DNA from: Paulinella micropora
Lineage: Eukaryota > Cercozoa > Imbricatea > Euglyphida
Direction: 5' to 3'
NCBI GenBank assembly: GCA_009731375.1
Contig: BJOX01000243.1
Coordinates: forward strand, 726,051 to 749,114
DNA length: 23,064 nt
Below are positions 15,869 to 23,064 of this stretch, one piece after another. The translations under genes were made by a program, and so were the position numbers. Position 1 is the first letter of the stretch; each line of letters opens with the position of its first letter. Below the pieces are notes generated by a model that did not search any database, was not told the origin of the DNA, and saw only the letters and a list, made by a program, of their open reading frames with translations.

Positions 15869-16128
15869 AATTTTGGCGTGGACTGTCCGTGTTTTATGAT
15901 CCAGCGCGGCCGGGGCCGGGGACGCCACCAGCCAAAACTCCGTTCCATCGGTGCGGCGGCGCGGTGCACCTGCCACACCGCAGACGTGCCCGCTCCTCCC
16001 AGCCGGACCGGCCCGCGCGACTGAGGCCAGGCGCGGGGCCCGGTGTGGGGCCGCGGCGGCCAGGAGGGGGGCCCGCCCCCTCCGCACCGCCTTGTCAGTG
16101 ACACCCGGAGAGGAGGGGAGATCCGGTG

Positions 16129-19100
16129 CTACCTACTGAGGCGTACGGGTAGTACATAGTCCATGGCTCCTTGGAAAGAGCAGCCGACACCCGAGCGTGC
16201 CGGTCCGCAGGCGAGCGCGTAGGTGTCGACGAGGCCGGGGATCGAGTAGTTCAAGCACTGGAACTCAGGGTTCACGCGATCGCACGGGTCAAACTCTGCT
16301 AGGCCCTTGCAGCAGGGGCCGCAGGTACCACCACCGTTATACAGGATGTTACCCGCCGAGTATTGACTGGCGTAGTGGAAGCATCCGTCCATAGGGGTCC
16401 CTACGGCAAAAAGCACACGCAAGTCTTGCTGGCCTCTGTGTATGCGTGCGAGTGTGCCAGCGCGGCCGTGTCCTGTGTGTGTGCGGGCGCGGGCGAGTTG
16501 TCCGCGCCTAGGTGGGTATGTTCTAGACGATGTCAGCCTCAGCGGGGCCGGCGCCAGGAAGCAAGGCGCGGGGGGCAAGGGGGAGCGAGCTAGGCGTTTA
16601 GGTGCAGGAAGCCGGTGCGGCCTAACGGCCCCGCTCCGTGCGGGCGGCTCAGGCGCACAATCACGTGGCTCTGCCACAGGAGAAAGAGAGAGGGGTGCGA
16701 AAGGGGCGAGAGCAGGACCGAGTATGTCAGCCAGGTCCCCGTCCGTGCAGCCCGACAGACACACCCGCGGCTCCGCACAGGTGCCTGCCTGGGGGGCCCA
16801 GCCCTGGTCACTGGGAGAAGCGACCCAGCCGTCGGAGTACCAGCAAGTAACGTTCCGTGCCGCAGAGCTGCGTTGGGTACAGTTGCCCCCGAAGGGTACG
16901 CCGCAGCAGTTCGTCGCGCTTTGGAGGCAGTAAGGGACGGGGTTTATACCGGTGTCGCTGCCCTCGAACTGGCACGGAGAGAGCGGCTGCATGTCCGCCG
17001 AGTCCAGCAGGGTGCAGGCCAGCGCGTATCTCGCCTGGCCCAAGCCGGGGATCGAGTAGTTGAGGCACCTGTATTCGGTAGTGCCCACGAGGCCCGGGCC
17101 GCACAGGTCGCCGAACCCGAGCTCCGGACAACAGGGCTGACAGACACCCCCGGCCGCCAGGGAGGAGCCGGACGAGACGCAGCGCGCTAACAAACCAGGG
17201 CAACCATTGAACGTGAGTGTTGGCCTAGCTACGAGCGCCTGCCAGCAACCAAAGACCACAGCACACGTGGCAGCCGCGCCTGCGCCAAAGCTCCGGCAGG
17301 AGGCCGCGGGCCTGGCACAGGGAAGAGAGGCCATGTCTTACCACAGCCCGTAGCGCAGGTGCCAGGGTGGCTGGCGATATTACAGACCCCTGCGCCGAGG
17401 GGCAGGAGCGAGCTGCTGTAGTTCTTGTACCAACAGACGTACGGATTAGCCGCGGTTGAGATCTGCCTACACGAAGTCGCAAAGTCGGCGCCACAGCACT
17501 CAGTCGAGGTCTGAAAGCAGTACAGGCACGTGTCGGTGAAGCCGGGGGTGCAGCAGCGGGATCCGTTCTGGCAGCAGGGGCTAACCGGATCCTGTCCGAC
17601 TGCGCTCCCCTGGAAGTAACACTGGCTTGTCGGTTGTTTCGAACTCTTGACTATCTCGACGCAACTGAGCGCATATCTAGGGGAACCGAAGCCCGGGATA
17701 GAGTAGTTTAGGCACCTGCACCCCAGAGATCAAGAATATGCGCGCACGCGCCCATACAACATGCACTCACTCGTGCTGGCAGGTGGTGTGCGTCTCGTGT
17801 AAGGTGCGTGTGTCCTCCCCCCCCCCTCGCGCCAGACCAGTACTTCTCGCTCTCTCCCGCTGGCGCTCTAGAATCGATAGTGGGGAGAAACAGAGTCGTT
17901 AGGGGCACCTTTGTTCTGCCCAGGCCAGACCACCGAAATCTCCGAAGCCACAGAATTCACCCAGCCCGAGGCCGGGACAGCAGGGCTTGCAGGGCGATGC
18001 TGGATCGTAGCTGAGCGGAGACCTGGTGACACAGCCCACTGCAGACCAACACAAAGCTCATGGGGAGGGCAGAGGGCAAAGCAAAAAAGGCGCATGCACA
18101 GACAGCCTAGCTCAACCAGAGAAGAAGGGGTGTTTTCCGACCGCAACCCGTAGTACAACTGCTGTCGTCGCACGAGGACGGAGAGGTAAAATCGGTGGAG
18201 TACCAGCAACTGGAGTTGGCGCCAAGCTGGCCACACGCACTGTCAAAAGCAGCCCCGCAGCAGTGTGTTCCGTCCTGGACGCACCGAGAGGCAGAAGGCG
18301 TCACCGACCCCGTAACCGACTGCGACGGAGTGCCGCTGCGCGTAGGTGTCACCGATCCCGTCACCGACTGCGACGGAGTGCCGCTGCGCGTAGGCGTCGG
18401 GCTCTGTGCCGAACTCTGTGACGGGCTCTGTGTCAGGCTCTGTGTCAGACTCTGCGCCGGGCTCCGTGTCGGGCTCTGTGTCGAGCTCTGTGTCAGACTC
18501 TGTGTCAGACTCTGCGCCGGGCTCTGTGACAGGCTCTGTGTCGCCGACCGCGTCGGGCTCTGCGACAGGCTCTGTGCCGAACTCTGTGTCGGGCTCTGTG
18601 TCAGACTCTGTGTCGCCGACCGCGTCGGGCTCTGCGACAGGCTCTGTGCCGAACTCTGTGTCGGGCTCTGTGTCAGACTCTGTGTCGCCGACCGCGTCGG
18701 GCTCTGCGACAGGCTCTGTGCCGAACTCTGTGACGGGCTCTCTGTCAGGCTCTGTGTCAGGCTCTGTGTCAGACTCTGCGCCGGGCTCTGTGACGGGCTC
18801 TGTGTCAGACTCTGCGCCGGGCTCCGTGTCGGGCTCTGTGTCGGGCTCTGTGTCGGGCTCTGTGTCGGGCTCTGTGCCGAACTCTGTGACGGGCTCGGTG
18901 TCGGGCTCTGTGTCGGGCTCTGTGCCGAACTCTGTGACGGGCTCTGTGTCAGGCTCTGTGACGGGCTCTGTGGCGGGCTCTGCGACAGGCTCTGCGTCGG
19001 GCTCTGCGACAGGCTCTGTGTCAGCGACCGCGTTGGGCTCTGCGACAGGCGTTGCGTCGGGCTCGGTGATGTGCTCCATGCCGGGCTCTGCGTCGTGCTG

Positions 19101-19201
19101 TGTCCGGGCCAGGGCGTCGGCGATGGTGTGGGTGTCAGCTGGAACCTGCAAAAGCCGCTGGCAAGCGGCAGCGCCAGCATCCAGCCGATCACGGCCGGCA
19201 T
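16129..19201 (-). CDS. Secreted modular cysteine-rich protein with Ser/Pro/Gln stalk, five exons
   Basis: I infer exons 19201-18142, 18038-17909, 17715-17342, 17186-16719 and 16400-16129. They sum to 2304 nt (767 residues plus TAG), all with GT-AG introns. MPAVIGWMLALPLASGFC is a signal peptide. A stalk of about 260 residues built of QSPT/QSLS tetrapeptides follows, probably O-glycosylated. Two alternating cysteine modules come next. Module A has CxPCC, an R/Q-CLNYSIPG motif and YALxC. Module B has CCGxxF, CWY and CxxGC. The order is B, A-B, A-B, A (truncated). N-glycosylation sequons are frequent. No membrane anchor is visible at the C-terminus, so the protein is likely extracellular or cell-wall associated. 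Introns 1, 3 and 4 are phase 1 and separate the module pairs; intron 2 is phase 2 and interrupts module A1. Donors GTCGGA, GTGCCC and GTCCTG are atypical beyond GT. The family is not recognised by name. Confidence 0.75.
18345..19080 (-). repeat. 12-bp period coding repeat with 72-bp higher-order units
   Basis: The stalk-coding part of exon 1 is a 12-base periodic array (four codons, QSxx). Within it a 72-base (24-codon) unit starting CGCCGACCGCGTCGG on the plus strand recurs exactly at 18542, 18614 and 18686. All periods are multiples of three, so expansion preserves the frame. Confidence 0.9.
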
Positions 19202-19630
19202 GCTAGTTGCGGTGAGGACCGAAGACGATCGGGTAGGCGGGAAGACCAGGGCTTTTACTGTTCTTCCACAGTACGAGGCACTACGGGGATTCGGAGCGGG
19301 GGGAGAAGAGGGAAGGGGGAAGAACCCCGACGCGGCCTCCTCTGACACACGGCATGCCAAAAAGAGCGGGACGAAAAGGGAAGGGAGCTATCAAGGGGGA
19401 AGGGGCGTTGTTCCCTCTTCCCTCTCCCTCCTTCTTCCCCCCGCACGGCACCCACACGCCCACTCACGCCCACTCACGCCCCAGACTGCTTGCGCGTGCC
19501 GACACCCACTTGCCACCCCCGGGACAAGGGGGGAGACGCTCTCTCCCCGGAACCTGTGGGGCAGCCAAGGGGGGAAGACGGAGTTACGCTAGCCCCCACG
19601 GCTGGCCCCCACGGCTGGCCCCACGCCACC
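19202..19630. promoter_or_regulatory. Shared upstream region of two divergent genes
   Basis: About 430 bases lie between the start codons of the secreted-protein gene (minus, 19201) and the long plus-strand gene (19631). It contains tandem CACGCCCACT units (19449-19480) and a duplicated CCCCACGGCTGG (about 19590-19620). No TATA box is evident. The arrangement suggests a bidirectional promoter. Confidence 0.4.
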
Positions 19631-21759
19631 ATGTTCCGCGCCGCCGGGCTGGCCCGGGCTGGGGCGCCCGGGTTGCGTACCACGCGGGAGGCGGCGCTGG
19701 AGGTAGCGGCCGAACACATCCGTGGCACGGGCTTGCTCTCCGTGCCGGACCTGCTGCACCTGCGGCTCAGCGGCGCCTCCCGCACCCAGCTGGACGACGC
19801 CAGGCTGCTCCTGCTGCTCCGCCTAGTGCGCCGGGTGGTCCTGTCGTACCTGCTGTTTTGTTACGCCCTCGACCGGCCCGTGTGGACCAGCCTGTGCAGC
19901 CGGCTGGCGTCCCTGCGCGGAGAGGCGGCGGGCCTGCGCGGGCGCCGGACACCGGGCGGCCTGCAGTTCCTGTCTGTCCTAGACAGGGCCGGGCTGCCGC
20001 CGGCGGAGCGCGACCGGCTCACCGACGAGTACTACGCCGCGCTGTGCCACCGGGTGGGTGTGGCAGGGACGCCCCCCCCGCCACCCGCGGCCCCGGCGCT
20101 TCGCAACCGCCCGGCCTCCGGCCACGCGTGGGTAGCCTGCCTCCGCGCGGACGGCGCGGCCCCCACCGCCGTGTTCGTAGCGCACGTCCGGGGGCTGCTG
20201 GCGCTCTTGCCGGACCGGGGGTGCTGGGGCGCGGCGAAAGGCCGCGCGCAGCGCCTGCTGAGGGTACAGCGCGCCTTTACCCCCGCCGTGTGGTGCAGCT
20301 GGCTCGCGAAGGGTTGGTTCCGCCGCCTGGAGCTCGACTGCCGCGCGGCCCAGCCGACCGCCGGCCGGGCCTACGTGTCCGACTTTTTGCGGCAGCTGTG
20401 CGAGCGCCCCCCCGACGGAGCCGGCCACTTCTTCCGGCCGGGCCTGGTGGAGAAGTTGCACGTCCGCGGTGGGGGCGGGGTGGATCTCCAGGCCTTGTTC
20501 ACTCTGCTGCCGGCCGCCTTCGGCCGGCTCCGTACCCTGTGGCTCCAGTGCACGGACGCGGCGGCCGGCGGGGCGCGCCCGGCCTGGGCGCTCGCCTCGG
20601 ACACACTGCTGGACTGCCGTGTGTCGCTGCGCCCCAGCCCCCGCCCGGGCTGCGCCGCCCGCTGCTGGCGGAGGGCGGTGCCGGCGGCCCGCGCCCCCGA
20701 CACCACGCTGGTGCTACCACGAGCGCACACGGTCGTGTTTTTGTGCCCGGAGCCACCGCCCCTGAAGCTGTGCCTGCGGGGCTGCCAGCGCCCGCGGTTT
20801 GTCTCCACCACCGCCGAGAACTTGTGGTTCGAAGACTGCGGCTTGTCTACCCTGAAGGGCTTACTCCTCCCGACGTTCGCCGCTGCACGGGCGCCCCGGC
20901 CGGCCGGGGTCGTGCTGGTAGACTGCCCGCGCCTGGCGGAAACCATGGTAGGCTGGGGCCTGCCCAGCGTCACCGTCCGGGGCCAGTGCGCTCTCACGGT
21001 CATCGAAGACGACGACCGCGACTCGCAGACCCAGTACGACTTGACGGCCGCGCTGGGCGCCGTGGACGGCCAGGACGAGCTGGGCCTCTGTTTTCTGTCG
21101 CCGCAGCACACCTTGCTGCTAGGGGTGGGCCCGGAGCGGGCGGGGCGCCTCCGCGTCCACCCGGGCCGCGCGCCCCGGGAGTCACAGGCGCCTGCTGCTG
21201 CCGGCCCCCCCGCCGGCCTTCTTCCGGCACACGCGGCTGCACTGTCAGGGGCTGCCCTGGCCGAACGTGCTCGATCACGATCTCTTCGCCCGCGGCTACT
21301 ACCAGCCCTGGGCGGGCGTCTCGCTCGGGCAGCCGGACCGCTTGCCTGCAGACCGCCCGGCCCTGGCTGGCCCCGGAGGTAGCTTGCGAGGTCCAGGGCG
21401 CCCTGTGGCAAGCGCTGCGCAGCCCGCGGGGGCTGGCGCTGCCGTGCGTGCAGCGTGTGCTGCTGAGTGCCGGGCCCCTGAGCCCTCCCGACCCGGCGTG
21501 GCTGTTGCGACTCTGCCCCCTGAACCGAGTGGTCGTGCTGCGGGGCGCGGGGGGGCCGGGCTGCCGGCGGCTCACGCTGTGCGCACCTCCCGGCGCGCCG
21601 CCCGTGCGGCTGTACCTGCTGCACTGCGGCAACTCTCCGCCCCTCGTCTGTGTGCGCGGCAGCGACGGGGGGGCGCGAGAGGTGGACGTGCGTTGGTCAC
21701 GCGGGGGCCAGTCCGCGCTCGCCAGCGCCCGCGTAGTCTACACCGGCCCGGGGGCTTAA
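19631..21759 (+). CDS. Long unrecognised GC-rich gene with two frame changes
   Basis: ATG at 19631 has a strong context (CACGCCACCATG). The first frame runs about 505 codons to near 21150 (AALEVAAEHIRGTGLLSVPD, DEYYAALCHRVGVAG, AENLWFEDCGLSTLKGLLLP). The protein-like reading then continues one frame later (FFRHTRLHCQGLPWPNVLDH, 21190-21335) and one frame later again (PWLAPEVACEVQGALWQALR) to TAA at 21757-21759. With both shifts the total fits an exact 709 codons. The second shift could be a 34-base GT-AG intron ending CTTGCCTGCAG. I see no fitting intron for the first. Sequence errors in about 75% GC DNA or early decay are equally possible. Leu/Val/Cys-rich strands in the C-terminal half hint at a solenoid fold, but no family is recognised. 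Confidence 0.5.
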
Positions 21760-22166
21760 GGCCTGACGGAGCAAAGAGTTCTGGGGCTGTAATAGCCCTG
21801 GCCGTATTCCGGTGGCCGGGGTGCTAAGGCTAACCAGGTTTCTGTTGCAGAGCCTGACTTTTAAGAACTCGCGGCAAACCACTAGGGGGAGGACGAGGCG
21901 CCATACCTCCCCCCCCCCTTTTGGCTTCCTGTCTAATATCGGGACTGCCCCCCCCCCCCCGGGGGGCGGCGTGCACAGCCCTCTTTTCTCCTTCCTCTCC
22001 TCACTCGCCGCTCACGCTGCCCAGCTGACCGACTCCCGGAGCAAAGGAGCAGGGGCCTTCTGCTTGTAAGCTCTCTAACCGCGCGTCCGGCGAGAGAAGC
22101 CCCTAGGCCAGCTAGTGCTAGCCCAACCGGGGGTGCCCCACGGGTCCCCCGCGGGTCCCCCACGGG
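21760..22166. other. Intergenic region
   Basis: Contains a C-run followed by a G-run (21946-21967) that can fold into a hairpin, pyrimidine-rich stretches, and tandem CGGGTCCCCC units near 22140-22160. There is no AATAAA on either strand and no supported gene. It lies between the convergent 3' ends of the genes at 21759 and 22167. Confidence 0.6.
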
Positions 22167-23063
22167 CTATGGCAGACTGGCACAGTAGGTCTGCCGGTCT
22201 TGCTGGTTTGTGGTCGTAAAGCTACCGGCGCCATACGCTTGCTGGCAAGCCACGTACGGCAACTGGGCGAACGTGAACCAGCCCGACTGCACGAAATCCT
22301 GACAGACTTCCAGTACAAACGCCGGCACGTCCCAGGCGCTCAGGTCTTGGTTGAAGGCACAGGCGTCGTCGAAGATGTGGCGGTTGCTGGCCCACATGTT
22401 ATCACCTCTGTGAAGTGACCGCACGTCCCAACCGCTGAGGTCCTGGTTGAAGGCCTTGGCGTTGGCGAACTGGTAGCGTATGTCGTACACCGTTGACATA
22501 TTCCAGGCGCCCAGGGGCTGGTTGAACTTGCGAGTATTCTGAAACATGCTTATCATGCTGCTGCTCGGGGCTGCAATCCTCCAGCCGGCTAAGGGCTGGT
22601 TAAATTCTTGCGCGTCGTAGAACATGGAGTCGAAATACTGGACCTGACTTACGTCCCAGCTGCTAATGTCCTGATTAAATTTTTTCGTCCCCGCAAACAT
22701 CCGGTAGAGACTCGTGGCATGCCCGGTGCTCCAGCGTGCCAGGGGCTGGTTGAAATCTCTGGCAGCCTCGAACGTGCGTTTAAACGACTGAACGTTACTA
22801 ACGTCCAGCAGGCTAAGGTCCGCGTTGAAGACCCGCGTGTTCGCAAAGACCGAATCCATGTTTGTCACCCCGGTAGTATTCCAGAACAAGGGCTGGTTAA
22901 AAGCCCAGGCGGAATAAAGCAAGGCAAAGAGATTGCCGGACAGAGGTATGTCCCAGTGCCCAATGTCCCCCGTCAGAGCTCGGTAGTTATACAAGAGGCT
23001 TCTGAAGTCGTCGAGGTGGGCAAAGGCGCGGGTGCCCTGGATCGGGGCCAAGTAGGTACACTG
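22167..23063 (-). CDS. DUF285 (BspA-like) repeat protein, 5' end beyond the window
   Basis: The minus-strand frame is open from the window edge to TAG at 22167-22169, about 298 residues. It contains eight tandem repeats of 24-26 residues starting FNQPL, FNADL or FNQDL, several with WDVS: FNQDISSWDVSQVQYFDSMF, FNQPLGAWNMSTV, FNQDLSGWDVRSLHRGDNMW, FNQDLSAWDV. This is the DUF285/BspA-like leucine-rich-repeat signature, usually found in secreted or surface proteins of bacteria, microalgae and large viruses. The C-terminus (about 40 residues, CQQAYGAGSF to YCASLP) has Cys residues that could cap the solenoid and no membrane anchor. Start codon and signal peptide are outside the window. Confidence 0.85.
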   Translation of the reverse strand, partial: QCTYLAPIQGTRAFAHLDDFRSLLYNYRALTGDIGHWDIPLSGNLFALLYSAWAFNQPLFWNTTGVTNMDSVFANTRVFNADLSLLDVSNVQSFKRTFEAARDFNQPLARWSTGHATSLYRMFAGTKKFNQDISSWDVSQVQYFDSMFYDAQEFNQPLAGWRIAAPSSSMISMFQNTRKFNQPLGAWNMSTVYDIRYQFANAKAFNQDLSGWDVRSLHRGDNMWASNRHIFDDACAFNQDLSAWDVPAFVLEVCQDFVQSGWFTFAQLPYVACQQAYGAGSFTTTNQQDRQTYCASLP

Positions 23064-23064
23064 G

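Noticed and set aside
15727-16104. A minus-strand Arg/Pro/Gly-rich ORF between the plus exon and the secreted-protein gene
   Set aside because: It crosses the antisense of the polyadenylation region and has a typical GC-rich shadow composition.
18243-19206. Acidic Glu/Asp/Pro/Thr and Ser/Gly/Val repeat proteins in alternative frames
   Set aside because: All six frames are open through a stop-free 12-base repeat. Only one leads into the signal peptide and cysteine domains.
18195-19592. A 465-codon plus-strand ORF rich in Leu/Cys/Val/Gly
   Set aside because: It is the antisense shadow of the 12-base repeat encoding the Ser/Pro/Gln stalk. The minus strand has the signal peptide, cysteine modules and consistent exons.
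19354-19630. An upstream extension of the long plus-strand gene from 19354
   Set aside because: The frame is Arg/Pro/Ala-rich low complexity without a start, and the strong-context ATG is at 19631 in another frame.

Overview
The window is nuclear DNA of a eukaryote. It has spliced genes with GT-AG introns, long microsatellites, tRNA-derived short interspersed elements (SINEs), a piggyBac-type transposase relic, and scaffold gaps marked by N runs. DUF285/BspA-like repeats, cysteine-containing leucine-rich repeats (LRRs), an EF-hand gene and a Ser/Pro/Gln-stalked cysteine-rich secreted protein together suggest an alga-like protist (stramenopile, haptophyte or dinoflagellate grade). The sequence alone does not settle the lineage. 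There are no bacterial operons, rRNA genes, canonical tRNA genes or CRISPR arrays.

Bases 1-5300 are repeat-dominated. Five tandem copies of one SINE-like element are separated by (TTA)n-type tails (1-2260). Long CA, CG, TACA and TTACA microsatellites follow (2380-3270), then a six-unit minisatellite whose 42-45 bp core alternates with CTTTAT/GATCTT tracts (3385-4050). A possible terminal exon (4111-4201) and a broken small basic ORF of virus-like appearance (4422-4660, minus) are the only coding signals.

Bases 5300-12400 may be a mobile-element-rich insertion. They hold a decayed piggyBac-type transposase (about 6030-7560, minus). Two unrecognised acidic protein genes diverge around a 913-base gap (7720-9397 minus; 10344-11505 plus). 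Two inverted copies of a repeat with a palindromic GATACCATATGGTATC core (5771-5816 and 11779-11840) enclose these genes.

Bases 12400-14600 are purine-rich on the plus strand. They carry two unrecognised charged ORFs and a short LRR gene. A 12-base word, TCTACGTTAGGT, occurs near all three.

Bases 15000-23064 are much more GC-rich and gene-dense. They contain an EF-hand exon (minus), a partly overlapping plus-strand exon with a polyadenylation signal, a five-exon secreted cysteine-rich modular protein (16129-19201, minus), a long plus-strand gene with two frame changes (19631-21759), and the 3' part of a DUF285-repeat protein (22167-23063, minus). For the five-exon gene, phases and total length (2304 nt, 767 codons plus stop) close exactly. 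One of its introns looks like a recent gain by partial exon duplication.
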